Below, piece by piece: positions 27,315 through 37,654 of a DNA stretch of 64,000 nucleotides. Made by a program: the position numbers and the translations under genes. The DNA is from Lepus europaeus (taxonomy: Eukaryota; Chordata; Mammalia; Lagomorpha; Leporidae): assembly GCF_033115175.1 (NCBI RefSeq), contig NC_084827.1, positions 182,882,388-182,946,387 on the forward strand, read 5' to 3'. The notes beneath the pieces are model-generated. The model had not been told where the DNA came from. It was given only the letters and a program-made list of their open reading frames with translations, and did no database searches. The stretch's first letter is position 1. Each line of letters begins with the position of its first letter.

Positions 27315-27723
27315 AAAGCAGAGCCGTGGCGATGCACAGGTGACACAGCTGACCGCCCGCCTCCTCCCCTCCCCTGGGGATCAGCACGTGCTCCTGCCGG
27401 GCTGCACCTGCCGCGCCTCACAGAGATGAACCACTCGGCCTCTGCAGCAGCGTAACTCCCCGCGACATCTGCCACGCGCATCGCTGGAAATAAAAGCAGC
27501 GCACGGTCGTCGAGACGTCTTAGCAGAATATCAGAAAGTGGCGTCTACGAGGACATAGAAATGTCCGTGCCCTCTTCCCTCTGAGAGGCCAAGGACTGGT
27601 CAGGGTTGGAAAGCCTGGGAGGTTCCTGAGGCACCAAGCAAAGGCAGAGAGCACCCGTCCCTGCAAGCTGGAGGGGAGGATGGACAGACGCCAGGCCGTG
27701 CCTGCCACGGCCACGGTGCGGCT

Positions 27724-28330
27724 GAATGCACACACACACACTCACACAATGCACACACATGTGCTCACACGCACACATGGACACCTACATTACAAAATGC
27801 ACACACATACGCTCACATGCACACACATACGCTCACATACACACATGCACAGGCATGCACACACATACACTCACACAATGCACACACATGTGCTCACACG
27901 CACACACATTCGCTCACATGCACACACGCATAGGCATACACTCACATACACACTCACATGCACACACATACGCTCACATACACACACGCACAGGCATGCA
28001 CACACATACACTCACACAATGCACACGCATGTGCTCACACATGCACACACATACACTCACATGCACACACGCATAGGCATACACTCACATGCACACACGG
28101 GCATACACTCACATGCACACACATACGCTCACATACACACACAGGCATGCACACACATACACTCACACAATGCACACGCATGTGCTCACACATGCACACA
28201 CATACACTCACATGCACACACGCATAGGCATACACTCACATGCACACACATACACACATACACACAGGCATGCACACACATACACTCACACATATGCTCA
28301 CATGCACACACACATACGTGCACATGCATA
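27724..28330. repeat. CA-rich array (CACACATACGCTCACATG units)
   Basis: About 600 bp of CACACA interrupted by CATACGCTCA, GGCATGCACA and CACAATGCACAC words. A block containing ACACTCACACAATGCACAC recurs at about 27735, 27865, 28005 and 28155, indicating an internal period of roughly 130-150 bp. Confidence 0.95.
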
Positions 28331-28522
28331 AATGGATTTTCATTTTCCAATCGTTTGCTGCTAGTCTAAAAAGCAGCTGTTTTGAAAGATAACTTCACGT
28401 CCCGTGATCTTGCTAAATCCACTCTTTAGCTCCACGATTGCTCCATTAAGTTTTTTACGTAAGGCATCAGGTATACAAGATACAGACAAGCTTGCGTGTG
28501 TGTCACACGTAAACAAGGGTGT

Positions 28523-28551
28523 ACAGAGGTTCTTCAAAAAGTTCATGGAAG
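28523..28551 (+). mobile_element. End of a mariner/MITE-type repeat next to a CSINE
   Basis: GAGGTTCTTCAAAAAGTTCATGGAA matches the terminal sequence of the short repeat family at 549 and 11846. It is directly followed by a CSINE head. Confidence 0.45.
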
Positions 28552-28876
28552 GGTCAGCGCTGTGGGGCAGTGGGCAAAGCCTCCACCTGTGATGCCGGCA
28601 GCCCACACGGGCACAGGTTCAAGTCCCACCCACTCCACTTCCAATCCGGCTCCCTACTAATGAGACTGGGAGGGCACCAGAGGATGGCCCAAGTGCCTGG
28701 GCCCCTGCACCTGTGTGGGAGACCAGGATGAAGCTCCTGGCTCCTGGCTTCAGCCCGGCCCGGCTCTGGCTGTCGCAGCCATTTGCAGAGTGAACCAGTG
28801 GATTCAGGCTTTCTCCTCGCCTCTCCCTCTCTCTGTACCTCTGCCTTTCAGATAAATACATAAACCTTTTTAAAAA
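28552..28876 (+). mobile_element. CSINE, full length
   Basis: Head GGTCAGCGCTGTGGGGCAGT, B-box-like GGTTCAAGTCCCACC, centre AGAGGATGGCCCAAGTGCC, pyrimidine tract CTCTCCCTCTCTCTG and tail CAGATAAATACATAAACC. Confidence 0.9.
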
Positions 28877-29117
28877 GCGCGGAGAGTGTGCATGACCTTG
28901 TAATTCACCTGCTCAGAGGAGACAGAATTAAAAGGTGACGCACGCTTTTCAGGAACCTGTAAAGACCCCGTGGACAAACGCACGCATGTGTGTGGTTGAG
29001 TTAGATTGGCTGGTCCTTTACAAAGTATCTTAAATACACATGGACCTCTGTGTACATATATGTAATACGTGCACGCATATGTGTACATGCAGAGGACACT
29101 CCAGAGGTGTGTGGAGC

Positions 29118-29402
29118 CCTGAATTAAAGGCTCGGGCAGTGTCTTGGTGCAAAGGATGAGCTCCGCTTGGAACACCCGTGTCCCAGGCCCAGTCCCGGCT
29201 CCCTGGGGGCAGCAGAGAAGGCTCGAGTCCTCGAGTCCCTGCCACCCACGTGGGGGCCTGGACGGAGCTCCTGGCTCCTGCCCAGCCTGGCCCAGCTCCA
29301 GGTGGGCTGCACTGGGTGAGGGATGGGGTGAACCTAGTGATGGGAGGTCTCCATCTGTCCCTCTCCCTGTCACTCTTTGTCTCTGCCCTCCAAATAAATG
29401 AA
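29118..29402 (+). mobile_element. CSINE-type SINE, diverged
   Basis: The head region (GGCTCGGGCAGTGTCTTGGT) is diverged, but the 3' half is typical: CCACCCACGTGGGGGCCTGG, GGAGCTCCTGGCTCCTGCC, CTCTCCCTGTCACTCTTTG and tail CCAAATAAATGAAATGG. An older subfamily is likely. Confidence 0.75.
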
Positions 29403-32400
29403 ATGGAAATGATAAAATGTAAGTTTGTTTTCTCAACATGTCCCATGAACTTTCCAAGGGCCTTTGAGTGCCCGTTTTCAGAGTGCTTATGGGTGTTATC
29501 ACTTTCGAAATCAGGGGACCCTCCCTCTGCCCTCGGCCACACCCCCCTGCACCCGTGCCAGCGCGGAGGGCGGAGGGCGGTGTGCACCTCTGACCGGCGC
29601 AGGCTCAGGGCTGACCCTCGCACTGCCGACTCCGGGCGTAGTTCTGCTTAAAGCCTGGCCGTGCCTCCTGGCTGAGCCTAAGAAACTGTCCCGGTTCTGT
29701 GCTGCGGCTGCGGCTGCGGCCACGGCTGGGGCTGCTCAGACAGGCGTCGGGAAAGGTGGGATCCCGCCGCACAGCTCAGAAAACGTGGCTTCTGTGAAGT
29801 GCGCTGCCTGGGAGGAAAGGGTCTGCAGCCCACCGGGACCCTCCTGCCTGCACCTCGTGTCTTTGTCTATCGGGGGCACAGTCTGCTGGAGCCCTTGGCC
29901 CCCACCTGCCTTCAGGGGGCCTGTGGGAGCTGGCGCCCCTGGGCTGGGCCCCCCTGCCAAGACTGAACCCCACCCTGCCAGGAAGCCCCAAGGTCTGGGA
30001 AGAGCAGGCAGGCACAGCCCTCCCCGGCTGCAGCCGTGTCCCCGGGCACTGCTCCAACAGGCCCTCCTCACCCCCGCCCCGGGTCGGGGGGCTCCAACAG
30101 GCCCTCCTCACCCCCGCCCCGGGTCGGGGGGCTCCAACAGGCCCTCCTCACCCCCGCCCTGGGTCAGGGGGAGGTGCTGGCTGCAGTGGGGACAGGCGTC
30201 CCCAGCACCTGGCCCCCACCTGAGACACGGGGTCCCCGCCAGGCTTCCGGTTGCAGCACTAGCCTCTTGCCTGTGCCACGTCCCAGGGTGAAGTTCACAG
30301 GTGGGAAGGGCAGGGAGAGGAGGGGTGAGAACAGGTGGCGCTGGGAGAGGGGTTCCCACGCCGGGCCTCTCCCCCTGCTGACCCCAGGCTCCCACGTCCC
30401 CCTCGGGCCTCTGGCTGCTGGTGGAGTGGGTTCGTGGCCGGGAATCAGTCCCCTGAGCTGGGTCTGCTTGGGCAGAGGCGTGCCCACATGGGAAGGTAGA
30501 AAGCTGGGTAACGCATAGGACCCAGGGACAAGCTGAAGCCCTCAGCCGCAAGGCAATGGTGCTGGCTGCTGACCTGGCCATCGGGAAGACGGCGTCGTTG
30601 GCAGAAATGTGGTGGCTGCCCCCACTCAGCCCCCATCCTGCGTCCACGCCACAGCGAGACCCCAAGGCTGCCGGCAAAGGGCTTCCCAACACTGCCGTCT
30701 CCCAGACCTGGGAGCCAGGGTGACCCCAGTGCACTGACAGGGAGACCGGGAAGGCCACAGGAGGTCAGCTGGACCGTCCCCTCCCAGAGCGAAGAGGGCC
30801 ACCAATCCACACGGTGCACTGGCTCCTCCCCTCCAGCTCTGCTCCGTGTTCTCAGAACCGTGGTTCCCAGGGGGCGCGGGCCGGGGACTTCACTGCACAC
30901 CCAGTGCCGGGTAGGGGTGGCGGAGGTTGGCTGTGGCTGCCAGTGGTTGGCAGTGTCTGCCAGGGATCGGCAATGGCTCGCAGCGGATAGCAGCCGTTCC
31001 TGGGCCTCCTGCCTCCACGTCTTCAGCTCAGGGCCCACCAGACAGGGGACCACATGCACAGCTGACCTGTGGGAGGTGGGTCCTCCCTACAGAGGGGAGA
31101 GGATCCTGTTTGAAGGAAGTCGAGCCAGGCTATGGGAAGTGGCCCACACAGGGGACTGCCAGCATTGACCCAGCTCCAGAAACAGAGGCTGCCCTGAACC
31201 TGCAGGGTGGGGCTGGGCTGGCGGGCACTGGCTGGCCCTCCTGCCACGCCACCTGTCCCAGGGACCTGACAGGGCCTGTGCCCCCCGACCCCCAGCCTGC
31301 CCTCCCTCAGTGGGTGTGGGGCCAGGGAGCAGGCACAGGGGGACCCCTCTGCCTCTGAGATGGAACAGGCTCTCCCCTGGGGAGGACCGGGCGGGGCCAC
31401 AGACAGACAGGAATATTGCCACCAGTGGGACACCCAGGGGCCTGTGAGCCTCCATGAGGTGTGGAGGGAGTCAGCAGAGAGAAGCACCCCCACTGTGTAT
31501 GTGTGTGTGTGTTGTGTGTTGTGTGTTGTGTGGGGACACAAGCCTGGCCCTGAGTGACCACTTCCACCTCCAGTGGCCTCCAGCACGCAGTCGGGGCGGG
31601 GGCGGGGCAGCACACAGCACTGTGGGGAGCAGCCCCTGTGGCGCTGTGGCCACGGAGCAGCAGGGCACCCGCAGGGCCGTGGGGCCTGGCCAGGTGCTGA
31701 GACTTCTGACAGCCGGGGCTGGCACTCACGCTGTGACCGCGCTGTCATCGGGCAGCTCCCGGGCTGCTGGCACGGAGAGCACCGGGCCCACGCTGTCCCA
31801 CGCCTCGCGTCCAACTGCAGCCAAACAGATGCCACTGGACCGGACCCTCCTGCCAGGCGCCGCGGGGCAGCGAGAGGCAGAGAGCAGGCGGCAGGCAGCC
31901 ACGCTCGGCTCAAAAGCCTTGGGCAGGCGGGCAGGAGCAGGGACCGGGCTTCACGTGGGAGAGGGCCCCCAGCCTGGGGGCGTGGAGGCAGGGTGAGAGC
32001 GGGGGAGAGCTGCCCAGAGCGACTTCCTCCCAGCCTGCCCAGCCAGCTGGTGTTGGGCTCCACAGGTGGGGCTCTGGGCTCTGGACGGCATCTGACCCAC
32101 CCAGCCCCACTTCTAGGAAAGCGGGGGCCACACAGAACGGCGCCCGTCAGCGGCTCCAGCCAAGGCTGACTCCAGACCGGGGACCCCTGGGCGCCCCGCA
32201 GTGAGGCAGCAGGCAGGGCGGGCTGAGGGAACAGGACTGGCAGGGCAGGGGGGTGGCATCTCTCTGGGGAGGCCCCAGCGGCAGCCCCCACACCCCAGCA
32301 CAGATGGTGCCAGCCAGACTGTCAGGGAGGGGCTGGCACCTGTCAGAGGGGTGTGGGGGAGGGGAGCCAGCGGCAGAGCCGGGAAGTTAAAGGCACAACA

Positions 32401-32548
32401 CCAAATTGTTCAAGAGCCTCGCGGGGCAGTGTCTTAGGATGAAGGCGCACTCACTGATAACATGAATCCCAGAGGGACCAGCAGCAGCCGCCTCCCACCG
32501 TCCGTCCATCCGCTGCGTGCTGAGTGGCTGTTTCCATGGGCTAGATTT
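29403..32548. other. Intergenic DNA with small repeats
   Basis: The start (29403-29460) contains CCCATGAACTTTCCAAGG, possibly a MITE end. A 40-bp unit is repeated three times at 30055-30170. A short TG tract lies at 31493-31532. No exon was recognised. Confidence 0.5.
30055..30170. repeat. 40-bp tandem repeat, 3 copies
   Basis: CAACAGGCCCTCCTCACCCC begins at 30055, 30095 and 30135, an exact 40-bp period. The third copy differs by a few substitutions. Confidence 0.95.
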
Positions 32549-33420
32549 CCTCACAGTGTGTGTGTGTGTACCTCTGTGCACGCCTGTGTGTGCACTGGAT
32601 ATGCCTGTGTGTGCAGTGTGTTGTCTATGTGTGCGCATTGTGTCTGTGCTGTGTATGTATGTGTGCATTGTGTGTTGTGTGTGTATGTGTGCATGTTGTG
32701 TGTACAGTGTTGTGTCTGTGGGTGAATTGTGTGCACTGTGTAGTCTGTGTGTCTCTGTGTGTGCATTGTGTGCTGTTAAGCACTGTGTAGAGGGTGAGTG
32801 TTGTGTGTGTCTCTTGTGTGCACTGTGTCTGTGTGCAGTGTGTGTTGTATGTGCATTGTGTGTTGTGTGTGTATGTGTGCATGTTGTGTGTGCAGTGTTG
32901 TGTCTGTGGGTGAGTTGTGTGCACTGTGTAGTCTGTGTGTCTCTGTGTGTGTTGTGTGCTGTGTAATCACTGTGTGTAGAGGGTGAGTCCTGTGTGTGTC
33001 TCTTGTGTGCACTGTGTCTGTGCTGTGTATGTATGTGTGCAGTGTGTGTTGTGTGTGCATGTGTGCATGTTGTGTGTGCAGTGTTGTGTCTGTGGGTGAA
33101 TTGTGTGCACTGTGTAGTCTGTGTCTCTGTGTGTATTGTGTGCTGTGTAAGCACTGTGTGTAGAGGGTGAGTGTTGTGTGTGTCTCTTGTGTGCACTGTG
33201 TCTGTGTGCAGTGTGTGTTGTATGTACATTGAGTATTGTGTGTGTATGTGTGCATGTTGTGTGTGCAGTGTTGTGTCTGTGGGTGAATTGTGTGCACACT
33301 GTGCATTGTGCGCACTGTGTAGTCTGTGTCTCTGTGTGTGTATTGTGTGCTGTGTAAGCGCTGTGTGTAGAGGGTGAGTGTGTGTCTCTCTGTGTGCACT
33401 GTGTTGTGTGTGCACTGCTG
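32549..33420. repeat. TG-rich minisatellite with about 200-bp higher-order units
   Basis: Words such as TGTGCATTGTGTGTTGTGTG, GTTGTGTCTGTGGGTGA and GTGTAGAGGGTGAGTG recur. The GTGTAGAGGGTGAGT string appears near 32784, 32974, 33158 and 33365, so the array is built of roughly 185-205-bp blocks. Open frames on both strands (297 and 355 codons minus) are artefacts. Confidence 0.93.
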
Positions 33421-34816
33421 AAGTAACATCACCCCAGGGAGCCGCAGGGGCCACGCATCAGTGCACACAGTCTGGTGAGGGAGCAGGAAGTGGCCCTCTC
33501 CCGGTGTCCGGCTCTTCCCTGGGCATCTGTGACCTGGGCGCTGGTGCTCAGCCGTCCAGCGCAGGGCCCGGGAGGGCCACAGGAGGAGTCCCATCAGCCC
33601 CAGAATCCAGCTCCAAATCGGATCACGGCCACGAGGTCTCCATCTCAGCAAATGGTCCCCCGGGGCCACCTCAGAGGCGCTGCAGGGTCTGTGAGGTCAC
33701 ATCTGGTCCGGAGGCCACGGGAGGCGGGGGCTGCAGCCTGGGCAGCGGGGAGGGTCTGCAAGGTCACATCTGGTCCCGAGGCCATGGGAGGTGGGTCTGC
33801 AGCCCGGCTCGGGCTGTGGATCTGCAGCCCAAGAGCCAGGCCCGGAGGGTGACTCGGGACTAAAGGAGGCAGAATGAGGCTCTGGAGCTGGAGGCCACGC
33901 CGCCTGCCCCCTACGTGTCGCGCCTGGATCCGCCCACCTGCCACTCAGACGACGTGGCCACGCCCCTCTGGAGGCAGCTGGGTTCAGCCGGGAAAGCCTG
34001 GCCGGGAGCTCCCCCACTTCCCATAGTGACGCCCTCACTTCCTGGGCATCTCCGCCTGAGGGGAGCCATCTCCTGGGAGGGGAGCCATCTCCTGGGAGGG
34101 GAGCCATCTCCTGGGAGGGGAGCCATCTCCTGTGAGGGGAGCCGGCCTGAGGGGAGCCATCTCCTGTGAGGGGAGCCGGCCTGAGGGGCAGGAATTGGCC
34201 AGGGTGGCGGATGGCGGCTCTGCCTGCAGCTCCAACGCCCGCGAAGCAGCCACAGTCTGCGTCTCACGGGGAGGCTGGGGACGGGACCGCGGGCTCCGGA
34301 GTCCCCAGCACTCAGGAGCGGAGACCGAAGGAACAGAGAGGGACGCGAGAAAGAGAGGAAGAGGAAGAGGAGGCGTGGTACTGGCACCCAAGATGGCGAG
34401 CGTGCGGGGACACGGCCCCCAGGAGCGCCTCAGTCGGCCAGGCTTTGCAGAGCCAGGTGGCGCCTCCCTCGTGCACACAGGCCTGGACACGCACGTGCTG
34501 CCCCCGGCAGACCGGGAGCATGCGAACTGCGCTGAGTTTACCTGGCAGCCGGAGAGGCAGTGAGCTCTGTCTCACCTGGACGCAGGTGGGGAAGTCTTCG
34601 CTGAAGAGGACACCCAGGCCCGGACTCGGGCATCCAGTAGCATCTGGACTCAGGCCTGGAAGCCCGGGCTGAGAAGCCGGCCATCAGTTAGCCTCAGGCC
34701 AGCCCACGGCATCCGCAGTACCCGGAGGGCCAGGCTGGGCGCAGCCCGTGAAGCTGCCGCGTGTGATACAGCACCCATGTCCTCCTGCTGCTCCGCTTCC
34801 TCTCAGCTACCCACTG
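33421..34816. other. Intergenic GC-rich block with small tandem repeats
   Basis: Contains a 67-bp imperfect duplication (GGTCACATCTGGTCC at 33695 and 33762) and a 20-bp array at 34055-34195. A CpG-containing stretch at 34200-34480 carries GATGGCGGCTC and AAGATGGCGAG words. No gene was recognised, although the last part looks promoter-like. Confidence 0.5.
34055..34195. repeat. 20-bp tandem repeat (GAGCCATCTCCTGGGAGGGG)
   Basis: Four near-perfect 20-bp units are followed by variant units containing GAGCCGGCCTGAGGG. The variants are themselves repeated. Confidence 0.93.
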
Positions 34817-35540
34817 ATGTGCCCGGGACGGCGGGGGCCCGGACATGGAGGGTCTGTGTGTGTATGCCTCCCCCTGATGTCCCTGGGACGGCGGGGGCCC
34901 GGACATGGAGGGTCTGTGTGTGTATGCCTCCCCCTGATGTCCCTGGGATGGCGGGGGCCCGGACATGGAGGGTCTCTGTGTGTGTGTCCCTCCCCCTGAT
35001 GTCCCCGGGACGGCGGGGGCCTGGACATGGAGGGTCTCTGTGTGTGTATGCCTCCCACTGATGTCCCTGGGACGGCGGGGGCCCGGACATGGAGGGTCTG
35101 TGTGTGTGTATGCCTCCCACTGATCTCCCCGGGACGGCGGGGGCCCGGACATGGAGGGTCTGTGTGTGTATGCCTCCCACTGATGTCCCCGGGACGGCGG
35201 GGGCCCGGACATGGAGGGTCTCTGTGTGTGTATGCCTCCCACTGATGTCCCTGGGACGGCGGGGGCCCGGACATGGAGGGTCTGTGTGTGTATGCCTCCC
35301 ACTGATGTCCCCGGGACGGCGGGGGCCCGGACATGGAGGGTCTCTGTGTGTGTATCCCGGACATGGAGGGTCTCTGTGTGTGTATGCCTCCCACTGATGT
35401 CCCTGGGACGGTGGGGGCCCAGACATGGAGGGTCTGTGTGTGTATGCCTCCCCCTGATGTCCCTGGGACGGTGGGGGCTCAGACATGGAGGGTCTGTGTG
35501 TGTGTATGCCTCCCACTGATGTCCCTGGGATGGTGGTGGT
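34817..35540. repeat. 60-62-bp minisatellite, about 12 copies
   Basis: GGACATGGAGGGTCT occurs at 34841, 34901, 34961, 35023, 35085, 35147, 35207, 35269 and 35329, then at a truncated unit (35359) and further copies. Units contain GATGTCCCTGGGACGGCGG and TGTGTGTATGCCTCCC. The 60 versus 62 bp difference is one TG step in an embedded dinucleotide run. Confidence 0.96.
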
Positions 35541-35640
35541 GACGGCCCAAGTGCCTGGGCCCCTGCCACCTCTGTGGGAAACAAGGGTGGAGCTCGCGGC
35601 CCAGTCATGGAGGGTCTCTGCGTTTCAAACACAAACATAG
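35541..35640 (+). mobile_element. CSINE fragment, internally deleted
   Basis: Retains GACGGCCCAAGTGCCTGGGC and GGAAACAAGGGTGGAGCTC, then jumps to a tail-like TCTCTGCGTTTCAAACAC. It abuts the end of the minisatellite. Confidence 0.6.
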
Positions 35641-35778
35641 CCAGAAGCATGTTCTCACAGCACAGCACAGCCCCAGGACACTCACAGCATGTGCTTGTGT
35701 GTACGCATCTGTCATGTGTGTTGTGAGCATGTGTACATGTAAGTGTTAGGTAGGAAGTCAGTTATGAGCTCATGTGTG

Positions 35779-36357
35779 TGTAACAGGCCTAAAGAGAAGA
35801 CGTCTATGTCCAGCATATGCATCTGCATCTCAAAGTCATCCTGATAATGTTTCAGGGGCAGCCTGGCCCTCCCATCCTGCCCTGCCCCCTTCTGCCTTCC
35901 ACCTTCTCCCAGGTGCAGCCCAGTATCTGCATCTCAAACACACTGCTCCCTTCCTCAGTCTGATAACATTTGCATCCATAAAGTCCTTTGTTTCAGACCT
36001 TCAAGAGAAGTTTTTCTATTTACATCCAAAAAGCCCTTTGTTCCAAGAGGAGCAGAGGTGGGGAAGCAAGACCCATCTCCTTAAAACCCCCCAGCCTGAA
36101 CTGGACTGTGCGCTCAGCCCTCTGCCTCTCTGCTGAGCTGCCCGCCTGGCCTGGTCAGGTGTAATCTCTCCACTCAACATGGAACCTCCCTCTTCCTCCT
36201 CCCCAGTCTCTCAGGCTCTGTCTGGAGAGGTGCCCATCCGTCCTTACGGATGTCCCTTCCCTAATAAACCTTGCTATTTTACCTCCCACCACTCTCTGTC
36301 TCACGCCTGAATTCTTTCTTGCGCGAAGACAAGAACCCTTCGATTTCTCCGGTAACA
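35779..36357 (+). mobile_element. Solo retroviral-type LTR (gammaretrovirus-like)
   Basis: About 580 bp that ends in GGTAACA and appears to start TGTAACAGG, giving TG...CA ends. It has a polyadenylation signal AATAAA at 36263-36268 followed by a U5-like segment (CACTCTCTGTCTCACGCCTG). A TATA-like CTTAAAAC lies near 36083, and internal repeats of CATCTGCATCTCAAA lie in U3. No primer-binding site, internal retroviral sequence or second LTR follows, so it looks like a solo LTR. No clean target-site duplication was seen, so the 5' boundary is uncertain. Confidence 0.6.
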
Positions 36358-36664
36358 GAAGGAGGAGGACCTTCTGAAACAGTTCAGGGAACCAGCAGTC
36401 ACTAAAGATATGGAGATCGGCATCCCTAAGAAATTCTTAACTAAAACCCAAAGTAAACATAAAGGTTTTAAATCGGTAAAATGTTTAAATGAATAAATTT
36501 AATTCCAAAGAATCAGACTGTGAATGGGCAAAAAGGATTTGCTGAAGAACCAAAACAAACCTCTGGAAATAACTAGGTAGATATTTTTTAACTGAAATTT
36601 AGTGGCTCACTTAGAAAGAAAATTAGATTCAGCGGGAGAGAGAATTAGAGAACTGGAAAATCCA
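36358..36664 (+). mobile_element. AT-rich L1 fragment
   Basis: This AT-rich segment ends GAGAGAATTAGAGAACTGG, preceded by TTAGATTCAGCG. That resembles the ORF1-region wording of mammalian L1 (AGATTAGACACAGC...GAATTAGTGAACTGG). No intact frame exists. It separates two LTRs. Confidence 0.45.
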
Positions 36665-37086
36665 TGTTATAGGCTGAGCTGTGTCCTCCCCAAAATTCAC
36701 ATTTTGCAGCCTGACCCCCAAGTGCCACAGAATGTGACTGCAGCTGGAGACGGGGTCTTTAAAAGGTGATCAGCTACTCCGGTTTTTCCTCAGCTCCTGT
36801 AAACCTTTTGCCTTTTACTAAAAGGTGATTAATTTAAATTGAGACCTTTAGGAGGGTGCCTAACCTGCACCGGCTGTTGTCCTTGTAAGGAGGCGATGAG
36901 GACAGAGACACACACAGAGGGACGGCCATGTGGGGAAACGGGCAGAAGACAGCGTCTGCAAGCCCAGGAGACTCCAGCCCTTCAACACCTTGGTCTGGAT
37001 TCCAGCCTCCAGAAAATAAACTCCTCTTCCAGCCGTTCCGCCAGCAGCACTTTGTTGGGCAGCCCTTGGCCGACAAATTCAACACA
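36665..37086 (+). mobile_element. MLT1-type LTR (ERVL-MaLR)
   Basis: Starts TGTTATAGGCTGAGCTGTGT, then CCCCAAAATTCACATTTTG, GGGTCTTTAAAAGGTGAT, GTCCTTGTAAGGAGG and GGACGGCCATGTGGGG. It continues CACCTTGGTCTGGATTCCAG and CCTCCAGAAAATAAAC, and ends TTGTTGGGCAGCCC...CAACACA. This is the MLT1 LTR order from end to end, about 420 bp, old and diverged. Confidence 0.7.
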
Positions 37087-37650
37087 TTAGAACAAAGCCC
37101 AGAAAGGGGAAGAGGCAGGAAGAGTGAGCGTGCCACTCTGGGGATAAAGCAGGAGTTAGAGGCGCCTCAGAGGGGAGACCGGGCCCTGAGGGGGCACGGA
37201 TGGGTGAGGAGGAAACACACAAACGTTCTCCAGGACTGAGAGACGTGCAAAAAACTAAGTCTCCACCCGCACAGAGTGCACTGAAGCCGTGGTGTCAGAA
37301 ACCATCGCAACCCCGCGCACCCCTGCGCTGGAGAGGCAGGAGAGCAAAACCGCTCCCACCCCCTCTCGCAGCTGCACTTCCGACAGTTGTCCCCGTCCAC
37401 TTCCTAGAGGGAGGTGGCGGCAGGTGGAAGGCTGGGCCTGTGACGTGAGCCTAGGCCGGGTCCTGCAGGCCCCAGTCTCAGTGGTGACCAGTGCCAGAGT
37501 CAGGGAGGACAATGGTCGAATGGCCCACCACAGCTGCACAGTGAACTTGAGGGTGAGGAAGTGGGAGTGGCTGAGGCAAGGGCACCGAGCGATGACACAG
37601 GCAAGCTGGTCATAGAACAGCCCGGCTCAGCACTGAGCACCTCAGCTAAC
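37087..37650. other. Short intergenic spacer
   Basis: About 560 bp between the MLT1-type LTR and the large minisatellite. No gene or repeat was recognised. Confidence 0.5.
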
Positions 37651-37654
37651 ACCA

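Noticed and set aside
34817-35540. EBF-type site (TCCCNNGGGA) in each 60-bp unit
   Set aside because: The unit reads TCCCTGGGA, one base too short between the half-sites.
35779-36664. Intact endogenous provirus
   Set aside because: Only one LTR is present, with no primer-binding site, no internal genes and no second LTR. The following AT-rich DNA looks like L1.
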